Source: Burkholderia stabilis
GTDB taxonomy: Bacteria; Pseudomonadota; Gammaproteobacteria; Burkholderiales; Burkholderiaceae
Direction: 5' to 3'
DNA: 64,000 bases
Assembly (NCBI RefSeq): GCF_001742165.1
Contig: NZ_CP016442.1
Span: forward strand, 434,001-498,000
Shown: piece after piece, positions 33,694-43,857 of the stretch
Position numbering within the stretch: position 1 is the first letter of the stretch
Layout: each line of letters opens with the position of its first letter
The notes under the pieces: model-generated
The model's database searches: none
Told to the model about the DNA's origin: nothing
The model's input: the letters and a program-made list of their open reading frames with translations, nothing else
Position numbers and translations under genes: made by a program

Positions 33694-33715
33694 AATGGTT
33701 GTTCCCGCAACCATT
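33694..33715. repeat. 22-bp inverted repeat between LuxR-type and ketopantoate-reductase genes
   Basis: AATGGTTG and CAACCATT pair perfectly around TTCCCG. No T-run follows, so it is more like an operator or a leader hairpin than a terminator. It lies 42 bases before the next ATG, where a transcription factor could control that gene. Confidence 0.45.
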
Positions 33716-33756
33716 GAGCGTTATGCTCGTCAGCTCCCAGGAGACGGAATTCCATC

Positions 33757-34755
33757 ATGAACGACACGAATTCAGGGTCGATGCGCGCGGCGGTGGTCGG
33801 GGTCGGCGCGATCGGCGGATTGCTCGCGGCCGCGCTGTCGCGAGCCGGCATGACCGTGAGCGCGTACGCGCGCGGCGCGACGCTCGACGCACTGAACACG
33901 TACGGCGTGCGCGTGATCGACGAGGCGGGTGTCGCATCGTCGGTCCCGGTGCGCGCGAGCGACGATGCGGCGGCGCTCGGCGTGCAGGACTACGTGGTGA
34001 TCGCGCTGAAGGCGCAGGCGCTGCCGGCGCTGGCTGCGCGCATTGCGCCGCTCGTCGGGCCCGGCACCGTGATCGTCGCCGCGATGAACGGACTGCCCTG
34101 GTGGTTCACGCACGGGCTCGAAGGGCCGATCGACGGCGTGCCGCTCGACGCGGTCGATCCGGCCGGTGCGGTGTCGGCGGCGTTGCCGCCCGCGCAGGCG
34201 ATCGGCTGCGTGGTGCACCTGTCGTCGAGCACCGATGCGCCGGGCGTCGTGCGCCGCGGGCGCGGCAACCGGCTGATCGTGGGCGCGCCCGATCCGCGGC
34301 TCGATACGGCCACCGCGCGGTTCGCCGCGGCGCTCGCGGCGGGCGGCTTCGACGTCGAATCGACGCCCGCGATCCGTGCCGAGATCTGGACGAAGCTGTG
34401 GGGCAACATGAACATGAATCCGCTGAGCGCGCTGACGGGTTCGACGGCCGAGCAGCTGCTCGACGATCCGTTCACGCAGAGTCTCGCGCTGCGGATGATG
34501 GAGGAGGCTGCGGCGATCGGCGCGAAGCTCGGCCTGTTCACGGGAATGACCGGCCCCGAGCGGATTGCGCTCACGCGCAAGCTCGGTGCGTTCAGGACGT
34601 CGATGCTGCAGGATTTCGAAGCGGGGCGTTCGCTCGAGATCGGGCCGATCCTCGGCGTGTTTCCTGAACTCGGGCGCAAGCTCGGCGTGCCGACGCCGTA
34701 TTGCGACGCGGTGCTGGGCTTGTTGCGCCAGCGCGCGGCGAACAGCGGGCTGTAG
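33757..34755 (+). CDS. Ketopantoate-reductase-family enzyme (PanE-like)
   Basis: NAD(P)-dependent oxidoreductase of the ketopantoate reductase (ApbA/PanE) family, 332 residues. The N-terminal Rossmann domain carries the nucleotide motif VVGVGAIGGLLAAAL (about 13-27). The C-terminal helical domain contains the catalytic-lysine segment AEIWTKLWGNMNMNPLSALTG and the substrate Ser/Asn region FEAGRSLEIGPI. Homologues also act on other 2-oxo acids, so pantothenate synthesis is not proven. The ATG at 33757 starts MNDTNSGSM; GGAG lies about 16 bases upstream. Confidence 0.85.
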   Translation: MNDTNSGSMRAAVVGVGAIGGLLAAALSRAGMTVSAYARGATLDALNTYGVRVIDEAGVASSVPVRASDDAAALGVQDYVVIALKAQALPALAARIAPLVGPGTVIVAAMNGLPWWFTHGLEGPIDGVPLDAVDPAGAVSAALPPAQAIGCVVHLSSSTDAPGVVRRGRGNRLIVGAPDPRLDTATARFAAALAAGGFDVESTPAIRAEIWTKLWGNMNMNPLSALTGSTAEQLLDDPFTQSLALRMMEEAAAIGAKLGLFTGMTGPERIALTRKLGAFRTSMLQDFEAGRSLEIGPILGVFPELGRKLGVPTPYCDAVLGLLRQRAANSGL

Positions 34756-34838
34756 CGCGCAGGAGGCCGCTGCATCCGCATGTGCGGTCGAGGATCGGCG
34801 GCGCGATCCTGCGCTTTGTGTTTCACCGCATCAAGCAA

Positions 34839-34886
34839 ATCAGGCCGCCCATGTCGCGGTTCAAGCGACGCGGGCGGCCTGTTTGA
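34839..34886. terminator. Bidirectional terminator between PanE-like and MarR genes
   Basis: CAGGCCGCCC and GGGCGGCCTG pair over 10 bases, with an inner GTCGC/GCGAC stem, flanked by AAAT and GTTTGATT. It serves the convergent PanE-like and MarR-family genes. Confidence 0.75.
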
Positions 34887-34927
34887 TTCGTCGGATCAAT
34901 ACGGCTTGCGACGAGACACGATGCAGC

Positions 34928-35377
34928 TCAGTCGTCCCGCTCGATCGCGTGCGCGACGACCTTGTCGAGCAGCCGTTCGAACGTCTGGCGTTCGCTGTCG
35001 GACAGGCACGCGAGCAGGCCTTCGTTCCACTTGCGCACGATCGGCATGATCTTGCGATGCAGCGCGCGACCGTCGGCGGTCAGTGCGATCAGCACGATCC
35101 GGCCGTCCTCCTCGCTCGCGCTGCGTTCGAGCAGCCCCTGGCGCAGCAGCGCTTCGGCTGCGCGGCTCGCCTGGCTCTTGTCGAGGTTGGTGTGGCGCGC
35201 GAGATCCATGATCGAGAACGGGCCGAACGCGCCGACGGCGGCGATCACGCGTGCCTCGGGCAGCGAGATGTCGAGCTTGTCCCGGTACACGTCGCCGATC
35301 CCGCGGTCGGATCGCTTCGTGAGCGCGTGGAGGCGATAGGTCAGAAACTGATCGAGCCCGGCTTGACGGCCTTTCAT
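34928..35377 (-). CDS. MarR-family regulator
   Basis: A 149-residue winged-helix regulator of MarR length. The DNA-binding region spans about 40-110: LDISLPEARVIAAVGAFGPFSIMDLARHTNLDKSQASRAAEALLRQGLLER, with the wing DGRIVLIALTADGR. N- and C-terminal helices form the dimer. I chose the ATG at 35375-35377 (MKGRQAGLDQF) because the family fold begins there; the open frame runs upstream over the glycerate kinase gene without similarity. It is 62 bases downstream of the kinase on the same strand and may control it, though no operator was identified. Confidence 0.9.
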   Translation of the reverse strand: MKGRQAGLDQFLTYRLHALTKRSDRGIGDVYRDKLDISLPEARVIAAVGAFGPFSIMDLARHTNLDKSQASRAAEALLRQGLLERSASEEDGRIVLIALTADGRALHRKIMPIVRKWNEGLLACLSDSERQTFERLLDKVVAHAIERDD

Positions 35378-35439
35378 GTCGAATCCTGAAGAAAAAGGGC
35401 GGGCCCGATTGTTCCTGTATCGCGCGCTCGGGTCAACGG

Positions 35440-36585
35440 TCAGTGTGCGCCGTATTTCAGGCGCGTCAATTGTTCCGCCTCGTTCGCGAGCAGATTCGCC
35501 GCGTCGCGGATCGCGACGTCGAGCGTGATCGGCCCGGGAGCCGGCGAGAAGCAGCCGGAAAAATGTTCGGACAGGCGCGGCAGCGCGGCCGGGTCGACCG
35601 CGCCCGACAGCAACGACGCCGGCACGCCCGCGGCTTGCGCGTGGCGGCACGCGATGAACGGCGCCTTGCCGTGCAGCGTCTGCACGTCGGAGCGGCCTTC
35701 GCCGGTGATCAGCCAGTTGGCGCCGGCGAGCGCCGTATCGAGCCCGACCTGCCGCGCGACCACTTCCGCGCCGGCTTCGAACTGCGCGCCGAGCATGTGC
35801 AGCGCGAAACCGAGGCCGCCGGCCGCGCCGGCGCCCGGCAGGTTGCGGCTGCGACGGTCGAGCGCGGCTTCGAGCAAGTCGGCGAAGCGGGCGAGGGCGG
35901 CGTCGAGGGTCGCAACCTGCTCGGGCGTCACACCCTTTTGCGGGCCGAACACGGCGGTTGCGCCATGCGCGCCCGTCAGCGGGTTGTCGACGTCGGACAT
36001 GCCGACGAATTCCGTTTCCTTCAGGCGCGGGTCGAGCCCCGACGCGTCGATACGCGCGATGTCGGCGAGCCGCGACGGCACGGGCTCGACCGGTTGGCCA
36101 CCTGCATCGAAGCACTGCAGGCCGAGGCCCGCGAGCAGCCCGGCGCCTGCGTCGTTGGTGCTGCTGCCGCCGAGCGCGACGAAGAAGCGGCGCACGCCTT
36201 CGTCGAGCAGCGTGCGGATCGCTTCGCCCATCCCGCGCGTGCTGCGCGCATCGACCGGCACGCTCATGCCGACCGGGTCGGTAATGCCGACGATCTCGGC
36301 CGTCTCGACGATCGCAGTGCGCGCGTCGATCACGCCGACCGCTGCGTCGCGCGCCGCGAGCGACGCGCCGGCCACCCGCAGCGAGCGCCGCGTGCCGCCG
36401 CCTGCCAGCATCGCGTCGAGCGTGCCTTCGCCGCCGTCGGCCATCGGGCAGCAGCGCACGACGGCGTCGGGCCGGGCGCGGCGGATGCCGGTGGCGATCG
36501 CGTCCGCGACCTGCTCGGCGGAAAGCGAGCCTTTGAACGAATCGGGCGCGATGACGACGACAGGCGCGGACGGGTGTTGCGGCAT
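35440..36585 (-). CDS. Glycerate kinase (GlxK/GarK family)
   Basis: Phosphorylates glycerate with ATP in glyoxylate/tartronate metabolism. The 381-residue protein has the family start VVIAPDSFKGSLSAEQVADAIATGIRRARPDA (cut here: VVIAPDSFKGSLSAEQVADA). PMADGGEGTLDAML, ALGGSSTNDAGAGLLAGLG and SDVDNPLTGAHGATAVFGPQKG, with the substrate-binding Asp, follow. The reductase gene at 4440 could supply glycerate in the same pathway, although it lies far away. The ATG at 36583-36585 begins MPQHPSAPV. Confidence 0.93.
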   Translation of the reverse strand: MPQHPSAPVVVIAPDSFKGSLSAEQVADAIATGIRRARPDAVVRCCPMADGGEGTLDAMLAGGGTRRSLRVAGASLAARDAAVGVIDARTAIVETAEIVGITDPVGMSVPVDARSTRGMGEAIRTLLDEGVRRFFVALGGSSTNDAGAGLLAGLGLQCFDAGGQPVEPVPSRLADIARIDASGLDPRLKETEFVGMSDVDNPLTGAHGATAVFGPQKGVTPEQVATLDAALARFADLLEAALDRRSRNLPGAGAAGGLGFALHMLGAQFEAGAEVVARQVGLDTALAGANWLITGEGRSDVQTLHGKAPFIACRHAQAAGVPASLLSGAVDPAALPRLSEHFSGCFSPAPGPITLDVAIRDAANLLANEAEQLTRLKYGAH

Positions 36586-36973
36586 GGTGTCTCCGGAAGG
36601 CGTGATTGGTGTGACGAATAATGGGGGCCGCAGCAGCGGCGCACCCTCAATCGGAGCTTACAGGATGGCGGGCCCGCGGTGGATACGGCGTTCGGCATAG
36701 CGGCGATCCGCGCGCATTGCGCTGCAAAGGGCTGCCGACACGGCGGGGACGCATGCGTGTCGTGCTGATCTGGCGGTGCAAGGAAAATTGTTTGCTAGAA
36801 TAGTCGATTCTTCCGGCCAAAGCCGTGCTCCGAGCCGCTTGCGCTAGCCATTCGGCGCGTGCAGGGATGGCGTGGCGCTCCGGCGCGGCGTGTATGCGTG
36901 ACGCAATAGCGCCGCAGGCAGGCACGGCAAGGAAAACCCGATTCGCTCGAATAATTTTAGGACGATTGAAGCC
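36586..36973. other. Intergenic region upstream of tig
   Basis: About 390 bases between the divergent glycerate kinase and tig genes. A -10-like TAGAAT lies at 36796-36801 on the plus strand, in the AT-richer TTGTTTGCTAGAATAG patch, with no strong -35. Short open frames here have no recognisable content. Confidence 0.5.
36796..36801 (+). promoter_or_regulatory. Possible -10 box of tig
   Basis: TAGAAT in the AT-rich patch about 173 bases before the tig ATG. The hexamer at 17-base spacing is GC-rich, so support is weak; the position and local composition are the only evidence. Confidence 0.3.
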
Positions 36974-38320
36974 ATGGCTAACGTTGTTGAGAACCTCGGC
37001 AAGCTTGAACGCCGCGTGACGATTTCCCTGCCGAAAGACACCGTGCAGAAGGAAATCGACGCCCGTATCCAGAAACTCGCGAAGAACGTGCGCATGCCGG
37101 GTTTCCGCCCGGGCAAGGTGCCGCTGAAGATGGTCGCGCAGCAGTACGCGGGTCAGGTCGAGGCGGAAGTGCTGAGCGACAAGATCGGCCAGGAGTTCTT
37201 CACGATCAGCCGCGCGGAAAACCTGCGCGTTGCCGGCCAGCCGAGCTTCGAGCCGAAGCAGGAACAAGCCGAAGATGCGTACGCGTTCGACGCGACGTTC
37301 GAGGTCTACCCGGAAGTGAAGATCGGCGATCTGGCGACGGCTGAAGTCGAGCGCTCGACCACGTCGATCGGCGACGCCGAAATCGACCGCACGCTGGACA
37401 TCCTGCGCAAGCAGCGCGTGCACTTTCACGCACGCGGCGAAGCCGGCGAGCACGGCGACGGCGGCGCGGACACCGCAGCCAAGAACGGCGACCGCGTGAC
37501 GGTCGACTTCGTCGGCAAGATCGACGACGTCGCGTTCCAGGGCGGTACGGCCGAAGACTTCCCGTTCGTGCTCGGCGAAGGCCGCATGCTGCCGGAATTC
37601 GAAACCGCGGCGCTGGGCCTGAAGGTCGGCGAAGCACGCACGTTCGACCTGAAGTTCCCGGACGACTACCACGGTGCCGACGTGGCGGGCAAGACCGCGC
37701 AATTCACGGTCACGATGAAGAAGATCGAGTGGGCGCACCTGCCGGAAATCGACGGTGAATTCGCGAAGTCGCTCGGCATCGAAGACGGCGACCTCACGAA
37801 GATGCGCGGCGAGATCAAGGAAAACCTCGAGCGCGAAGCCAAGCGCCGCACGCAATCCATCGTCAAGAATCAAGTGATGGACGCGCTGCTGAAGATTTCC
37901 GAACTCGACGTGCCGAAGGCGCTGATCGAGCAAGACCAGCAACGCCTCGTCGAAATGGCTCGCCAGGATCTGGCGCAGCGCGGCGTGCCGAACGCGAAGG
38001 ACGCACCGATCCCGGCCGAGATGTTTGCCGAGCAGGCAGAGCGTCGCGTGAAGCTGGGCCTCGTGCTGGCCGAGCTCGTGAAGTCGAACGGCCTGGAAGC
38101 GAAGCCGGAACAGATCCGTGCGGAAGTCGACGAGTTCGCGAAGAGCTACGAAGACCCGAAGGAAGTGGTCCGCTGGTATTATTCCAACCAGCAGCGCCTC
38201 GCCGAGATGGAAGCGTTCGTCGTTGAAAGCAACGTCGTCGATTTCGTGCTGGGCAAGGCGAAGGTGACGGACAAGGAAGTGAGCTTCGAGGCACTCGCGA
38301 GCGCATCGGCGCAAGCGTAA
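36974..38320 (+). CDS. tig: Trigger factor
   Basis: Ribosome-associated chaperone and peptidyl-prolyl isomerase. The 448-residue protein has the N-terminal ribosome-binding domain with the signature [11 protein letters not shown] (about 44-54), preceded by KNVRMPG. An FKBP-like PPIase domain ([32 protein letters not shown] region, about 165-250) and the long C-terminal helical arms follow. The ATG at 36974 opens [16 protein letters not shown], the family start. It begins the conserved tig-clpP-clpX-lon proteostasis run, with its own terminator before clpP. Confidence 0.98.
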   Translation: MANVVENLGKLERRVTISLPKDTVQKEIDARIQKLAKNVRMPGFRPGKVPLKMVAQQYAGQVEAEVLSDKIGQEFFTISRAENLRVAGQPSFEPKQEQAEDAYAFDATFEVYPEVKIGDLATAEVERSTTSIGDAEIDRTLDILRKQRVHFHARGEAGEHGDGGADTAAKNGDRVTVDFVGKIDDVAFQGGTAEDFPFVLGEGRMLPEFETAALGLKVGEARTFDLKFPDDYHGADVAGKTAQFTVTMKKIEWAHLPEIDGEFAKSLGIEDGDLTKMRGEIKENLEREAKRRTQSIVKNQVMDALLKISELDVPKALIEQDQQRLVEMARQDLAQRGVPNAKDAPIPAEMFAEQAERRVKLGLVLAELVKSNGLEAKPEQIRAEVDEFAKSYEDPKEVVRWYYSNQQRLAEMEAFVVESNVVDFVLGKAKVTDKEVSFEALASASAQA

Positions 38321-38332
38321 GTGTCGCTCTAG

Positions 38333-38374
38333 CGGCGTGCCGGCTGTCGGAGCGACGGCCCGCACGCCGTTTTT
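38333..38374 (+). terminator. Terminator of tig
   Basis: CGGCGTGC and GCACGCCG pair over 8 bases, with an inner GTCG/CGAC stem, and are followed by TTTTT. It starts 13 bases after the tig stop, so clpP needs its own promoter in the remaining 86 bases. Confidence 0.75.
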
Positions 38375-38460
38375 ACGTCAAGCGCACGGTTGCCATTAAT
38401 ATGGCGATTGAGCGGGCGGCTTCCCTCCGTTCAATTTTCCATTCGAACAAGGTTCATTGA

Positions 38461-39114
38461 ATGATCACTCGCGCTGAATTGCTGGACATGCTTGCTTCGA
38501 ACGCGCCGCAAGGTTTCGAGGCGCAAGCGTTGGGGCTCGTGCCGATCGTCGTCGAAACGAGCGGCCGCGGCGAGCGTTCGTACGATATCTATTCGCGTCT
38601 CCTGAAGGAGCGCCTGGTGTTCATGGTCGGCGAAGTGAACGACCAGACCGCCAACCTCGTGGTCGCGCAGTTGCTGTTCCTCGAGAGCGAGAATCCCGAC
38701 AAGGACATCAGCCTCTACATCAACAGCCCGGGCGGGTCGGTGTCGGCCGGCATGGCGATCTACGACACGATGCAGTTCATCAAGCCGGACGTGTCGACGC
38801 TGTGCATGGGTCTCGCGGCCAGCATGGGTGCGTTCCTGCTCGCGTCGGGTGCGAAGGGCAAGCGCTTCGCGCTGCCGAACTCGCGCGTGATGATTCACCA
38901 GCCGCTCGGCGGCGCACGCGGCCAGGCATCCGACATCGAGATCCAGGCGCGCGAAATCCTCTACCTGAAGGAGCGGCTGAACCAGTTGCTCGCACAGCAC
39001 ACGGGTCAGGACGTCGAGCGCATCGCGCGCGACACCGACCGTGATAACTTCATGTCGAGCGAAGACGCGAAAGCGTACGGGCTGATCGATCAGGTGCTGC
39101 TGAAGCGCCCGTGA
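38461..39114 (+). CDS. clpP: ATP-dependent Clp protease proteolytic subunit
   Basis: Serine protease forming a tetradecameric barrel that degrades proteins unfolded by ClpX. The 217-residue protein has the catalytic Ser in [10 protein letters not shown] (Ser121), His in MIHQPLGG (His146), and the oxyanion motif [10 protein letters not shown] (89-98). The length and the short N-terminal extension are normal for proteobacterial ClpP. The ATG at 38461 begins [10 protein letters not shown]. It lies 164 bases upstream of clpX. Confidence 0.98.
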   Translation: MITRAELLDMLASNAPQGFEAQALGLVPIVVETSGRGERSYDIYSRLLKERLVFMVGEVNDQTANLVVAQLLFLESENPDKDISLYINSPGGSVSAGMAIYDTMQFIKPDVSTLCMGLAASMGAFLLASGAKGKRFALPNSRVMIHQPLGGARGQASDIEIQAREILYLKERLNQLLAQHTGQDVERIARDTDRDNFMSSEDAKAYGLIDQVLLKRP

Positions 39115-39121
39115 ACTTAAG

Positions 39122-39151
39122 TGGGGTGCCGCCCCGATTCGCGCGGCGCCC
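39122..39151. repeat. Hairpin in the clpP-clpX gap
   Basis: GGGGTGCCGC and GCGGCGCCCC pair over 10 bases with one GT wobble, around CCCGATTCGC. There is no T-run, so it may be an mRNA-stabilising or processing structure between clpP and clpX. Confidence 0.5.
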
Positions 39152-39278
39152 CTGCGATGTCCCGCACGCCCTGAGCATCTGCGGCAAGCGCATCCGGCCG
39201 GCTCCGGTCGCGCCCTAGGCGCGGCGCTCGGAGCATTCGGCGTATCATGTCATTTACCTGTCCGGAGGCTCTACATTC

Positions 39279-40550
<1,272 letters not shown>

Positions 40551-40574
40551 CCGGCTTGCCGACGATGTTCTGCG

Positions 40575-40611
40575 AAAAAGGCCGTTCATGAGTCCGTGGG
40601 CGGCTTTTTTT
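40575..40611 (+). terminator. Terminator-like hairpin after clpX
   Basis: AAAGGCCG and CGGCTTTT-like arms pair with one mismatch over a long loop, followed by seven T. It lies 24 bases after the clpX stop and separates it from lon. Confidence 0.6.
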
Positions 40612-40747
40612 CGTTTATCTTGTGGGTAACTCTGACTCGACACGCGGTGGTTACTTTCTTACCGAATATTTCCCGCACTTGAAGGCTTGCAATTCGTTGT
40701 GGCGGCCTCAATTACCGAACAATTGATTCCACTCATGGGGAAATGAA

Positions 40748-43171
40748 ATGTCAGGCACCCAACTTCTCCCGCCGGAACGCATCACGCTCCCGCTGCTGCC
40801 GCTGCGGGACGTCGTCGTTTTCCCGCACATGGTGATTCCGCTCTTCGTGGGCCGGCCGAAATCGATCAAGGCCCTCGAAGCAGCGATGGAAGGCGGCAAG
40901 CACATCATGCTCGTCGCCCAGAAAACCGCGGCCAAGGACGAACCGACCGAAAAGGACATGTACGAGGTCGGCTGTATCGCCAACATTCTGCAGATGCTGA
41001 AGCTGCCGGACGGCACCGTGAAGGTGCTCGTCGAGGGCTTGCAGCGCGCGAAGGCGTTGTCGATCGAAGAACAGGAGACGCAGTTCTCCTGCGAAGTGAT
41101 GCCGCTCGAGCCGGATCACGCCGACAGCGCTGAAACGGAAGCGCTGCGCCGCGCGATCGTGTCGCAGTTCGACCAGTATGTGAAGCTGAACAAGAAGATC
41201 CCGCCGGAGATCCTCACGTCGCTGTCGGGTATCGACGAGGCTGGCCGTCTCGCGGACATGATCGCCGAGCGCCTGCCGCTGAAGCTCGACCAGAAGCAGC
41301 ACATCCTCGAGATGTTCCCGGTCATCGAGCGCCTCGAGCACCTGCTCGCGCAGCTCGAAGCAGAGATCGACATCCTGCAGGTCGAAAAGCGCATCCGCGG
41401 GCGCGTGAAGCGCCAGATGGAAAAGAGCCAGCGCGAGTACTACCTGAACGAACAGGTCAAGGCGATCCAGAAGGAACTGGGCGAGGGCGAGGAAGGTGCC
41501 GATCTCGAGGAACTCGAGAAGCGCATCAACGCCGCGCGCATGCCGAAGGAAGCCAAGAAGAAGGCCGACGCCGAGCTGAAGAAGCTGAAGCTGATGTCGC
41601 CGATGTCGGCGGAAGCCACCGTCGTGCGCAATTACATCGACACGCTGATCGGCCTGCCGTGGCGCAAGAAGAGCAAGGTCAACAACGACCTGTCGAACGC
41701 CGAGCAGGTGCTCGACGAGGATCACTTCGGCCTCGAGAAGGTCAAGGAGCGCATCCTCGAGTATCTCGCGGTGCAACAGCGCGTCGACAAGGTCAAGGCA
41801 CCGATCCTGTGCCTCGTCGGGCCCCCGGGCGTCGGCAAGACCTCGCTCGGCCAGTCGATCGCCCGTGCGACGAACCGCAAGTTCGTCCGGATGGCGCTCG
41901 GCGGCGTGCGTGACGAAGCCGAGATCCGCGGCCACCGCCGTACGTATATCGGTTCGATGCCGGGCAAGATTCTGCAAAGCCTCGCGAAGGTCGGCGTGCG
42001 CAATCCGCTCTTCCTGCTCGACGAAGTCGACAAGATGGGCATGGATTTCCGCGGCGATCCGTCGTCGGCGCTGCTCGAAGTGCTCGATCCGGAACAGAAC
42101 CACACGTTCGCCGACCACTACATCGAAGTCGACTTCGATCTGTCGGACGTGATGTTCGTTGCGACGTCGAACTCGCTGAACATCCCGCCGCCGCTGCTCG
42201 ACCGGATGGAAGTGATTCGTCTGTCGGGCTACACGGAAGACGAGAAGGTCAGCATCGCGCAGCGTTACCTGCTGCCGAAGCAGAAGAAGAACAACGGCCT
42301 GAAGGAAGGCGAGATCGACGTCACCGAGCAGGCGATCCGCGACATCATCCGCTATTACACGCGCGAAGCCGGTGTGCGTTCGCTCGAGCGGGAAGTGTCG
42401 AAGATCTGCCGCAAGGTCGTGAAGATGCTGCTGCTGAAGAAGGCATCGGGCGCGATCAAGGTCGACGGCGAAAACCTCGACACGTTCCTCGGCGTGCGCA
42501 AGTACGACTTCGGTCTCGCGGCGAAGGAAAACCAGGTCGGTCAGGTGACGGGCCTCGCGTGGACGGAAGTTGGCGGCGACCTGCTGACGATCGAAGCCGC
42601 GGTGATGCCGGGCAAGGGCAACGTGATCCGCACGGGTTCGCTCGGTGATGTGATGAAGGAGTCGGTCGAGGCTGCGCGTTCGGTCGTGCGCTCGCGTTCG
42701 CGCCGTCTGGGTATCAAGGACGAAGCGTTCGAGAAGCAGGACATCCACATCCACGTGCCGGAAGGCGCGACGCCGAAGGATGGTCCGTCCGCTGGCGGTG
42801 CGATGACGACCGCGCTGGTGTCGGTGCTGACGGGTATCCCCGTGCGTGCCGATGTCGCGATGACGGGCGAAATCACGTTGCGTGGCGAAGTGCTGCCGAT
42901 CGGCGGGCTGAAGGAAAAGCTGCTCGCAGCGCATCGCGGCGGCATCAAGCTCGTGCTGATCCCGGAAGAGAACGTGAAGGATCTCGCGGACATTCCGGAC
43001 AACGTGAAGAACGCGATCGAGATCGTGCCGGTCCGCTGGATCGACAAGGTGCTGGAGCTCGCGCTCGAGCGTTCGCCGACTCCGCTGCCGCCGGAAGAAG
43101 AAGCGAAGGCAGCGGCGCCGGTCGGCGAGGCGGCGAAGGATGCCGGCTCGACGGAAGTCGTCAAGCACTGA
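40748..43171 (+). CDS. lon: ATP-dependent Lon protease
   Basis: Homohexameric AAA+ serine protease that degrades misfolded and some regulatory proteins. The 807-residue protein has the N-terminal substrate-binding domain, coiled-coil region (about 190-260), Walker [10 protein letters not shown] (about 358-366), the FLLDEVDKM Walker B, and a C-terminal protease domain. The catalytic Ser is in KDGPSAGG (Ser681) and the Lys in [10 protein letters not shown] (Lys724 by the 43-residue spacing). The ATG at 40748 follows a GGGGAAATGAA ribosome site. A strong terminator follows at 43204. Confidence 0.99.
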   Translation: MSGTQLLPPERITLPLLPLRDVVVFPHMVIPLFVGRPKSIKALEAAMEGGKHIMLVAQKTAAKDEPTEKDMYEVGCIANILQMLKLPDGTVKVLVEGLQRAKALSIEEQETQFSCEVMPLEPDHADSAETEALRRAIVSQFDQYVKLNKKIPPEILTSLSGIDEAGRLADMIAERLPLKLDQKQHILEMFPVIERLEHLLAQLEAEIDILQVEKRIRGRVKRQMEKSQREYYLNEQVKAIQKELGEGEEGADLEELEKRINAARMPKEAKKKADAELKKLKLMSPMSAEATVVRNYIDTLIGLPWRKKSKVNNDLSNAEQVLDEDHFGLEKVKERILEYLAVQQRVDKVKAPILCLVGPPGVGKTSLGQSIARATNRKFVRMALGGVRDEAEIRGHRRTYIGSMPGKILQSLAKVGVRNPLFLLDEVDKMGMDFRGDPSSALLEVLDPEQNHTFADHYIEVDFDLSDVMFVATSNSLNIPPPLLDRMEVIRLSGYTEDEKVSIAQRYLLPKQKKNNGLKEGEIDVTEQAIRDIIRYYTREAGVRSLEREVSKICRKVVKMLLLKKASGAIKVDGENLDTFLGVRKYDFGLAAKENQVGQVTGLAWTEVGGDLLTIEAAVMPGKGNVIRTGSLGDVMKESVEAARSVVRSRSRRLGIKDEAFEKQDIHIHVPEGATPKDGPSAGGAMTTALVSVLTGIPVRADVAMTGEITLRGEVLPIGGLKEKLLAAHRGGIKLVLIPEENVKDLADIPDNVKNAIEIVPVRWIDKVLELALERSPTPLPPEEEAKAAAPVGEAAKDAGSTEVVKH

Positions 43172-43203
43172 GCACCCGAACGCCGTCCTGACGGTTGTTC
43201 ACG

Positions 43204-43234
43204 AAACCCGCGGCGTGTCCGCGGGTTTTTTTAT
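43204..43234 (+). terminator. Terminator of lon
   Basis: AAACCCGCGG and CCGCGGGTTT pair over 10 bases around CGTGT, followed by a run of T. It lies 33 bases after the lon stop. Confidence 0.93.
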
Positions 43235-43284
43235 GCTCGAGTGAATCGTGCGTGTGTGCCGCAGAAAAAAATCTGCGTCCGGGC

Positions 43285-43313
43285 TTGGCAAAATGATCGG
43301 GGATGAATTAAAC
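43285..43313 (+). promoter_or_regulatory. Possible promoter of the tRNA-Val/tRNA-Asp unit
   Basis: TTGGCA (43285-43290) and TTAAAC (43308-43313), 17 bases apart, with a GC-rich stretch after, lie 60 bases before tRNA-Val. The -10 match is weak, so this is only a candidate. Confidence 0.35.
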
Positions 43314-43373
43314 TTGCGGGCTCGCTGGTTGTTGATGCGGAAACGCAGATCGCAGCCAGAACGAATCGGAAAC

Positions 43374-43449
43374 GGGTGCTTAGCTCAGCTGGTAGAGCGG
43401 CGCCCTTACAAGGCGTAGGTCGGGGGTTCGAACCCCTCAGCACCCACCA
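43374..43449 (+). tRNA. tRNA-Val (anticodon UAC)
   Basis: 76 bases with acceptor GGGTGCT paired to AGCACCC, D-arm TAGCTCAGCTGGTAGAGC, anticodon loop CTTACAA (anticodon TAC), T-loop GGTTCGAACC and encoded CCA. Followed after 23 bases by tRNA-Asp. Confidence 0.97.
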
Positions 43450-43472
43450 GTTTCCTGATTCAGCCAGACCAA

Positions 43473-43549
43473 GGAGCGGTAGTTCAGTCGGTTAGAATAC
43501 CGGCCTGTCACGCCGGGGGTCGCGGGTTCGAGTCCCGTCCGCTCCGCCA
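43473..43549 (+). tRNA. tRNA-Asp (anticodon GUC)
   Basis: 77 bases with acceptor GGAGCGG pairing CCGCTCC, D-arm TAGTTCAGTCGGTTAGAATA, anticodon GTC in CCTGTCACG, T-arm GGGTTCGAGTCCC and encoded CCA. Cotranscribed with tRNA-Val and followed by a terminator. Confidence 0.97.
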
Positions 43550-43559
43550 GAAAATGAAG

Positions 43560-43585
43560 AAGCCCGCCTTGCGCGGGCTTTTTCA
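43560..43585 (+). terminator. Terminator of the tRNA-Val/tRNA-Asp unit
   Basis: AAGCCCGC and GCGGGCTT pair over 8 bases around CTTGC, followed by TTTTC. It begins 11 bases after tRNA-Asp. Confidence 0.88.
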
Positions 43586-43730
43586 TTTGTATTTCCGGTT
43601 GCGCCCGCTGGCGGGCGCGTGAGTGCGGGGCGGGGGAAGCCGCTTGCACGGCTTTCGGTGGAACTCGAAGGGTCGCGCTCGCGACCTGCAGGATGCAAGC
43701 GAGCCAGTCCGCTCAACCAAACAAACAAAA

Positions 43731-43754
43731 GTGCCCGTGCCGTGCGGGCATTTT
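43731..43754 (+). terminator. Second terminator-like hairpin after the tRNAs
   Basis: TGCCCG and CGGGCA pair, with A-rich and TTTTC flanks, 180 bases after the first. It may be a relic of a duplicated transcription unit end. Confidence 0.55.
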
Positions 43755-43857
43755 CGTTTGGGCTTTCGCTTGCGCCCGCGCACAGCCCATCTGCTTTTCT
43801 CCCGTCCCACGTCGTATGTTGTAATATCGGTCGTTTTGTCCAATTTTCCCGTCACGC

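Larger units (their letters stand above)
43550..43857. other. Intergenic region after the tRNA pair
   Basis: About 308 bases with two terminators (43560-43585 and 43731-43754) and two imperfect direct repeats of about 31 bases (43580-43610 and 43750-43780, both containing a TTGCGCCCGC core). The segment between them has no recognised gene; open frames antisense to the tRNA are spurious. Confidence 0.55.

Noticed and set aside
36621..36803. A 60-codon plus-strand frame upstream of tig
   Set aside because: No ribosome site or domain; overlaps the promoter region of the divergent genes.
40670..40747. A sigma-32 heat-shock promoter before lon
   Set aside because: CTTGAAG at about 40678 resembles a -35, but the only -10-like stretch lies too far downstream (about 21 bases) to fit the usual 13-17 spacing.
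40751..43168. An 805-codon open frame antisense to lon, and similar long antisense frames over mrcA (9274-11256), purL (53742-56624) and mfd
   Set aside because: High-GC codon use leaves antisense frames open; the products are Arg/His/Ala rich with no domain, while the sense strands encode complete known proteins.
43374..43857. An integrated element with attachment sites at tRNA-Val/tRNA-Asp
   Set aside because: No integrase, no mobile genes and no copy of the tRNA 3' end were seen; the direct repeats are imperfect and short.
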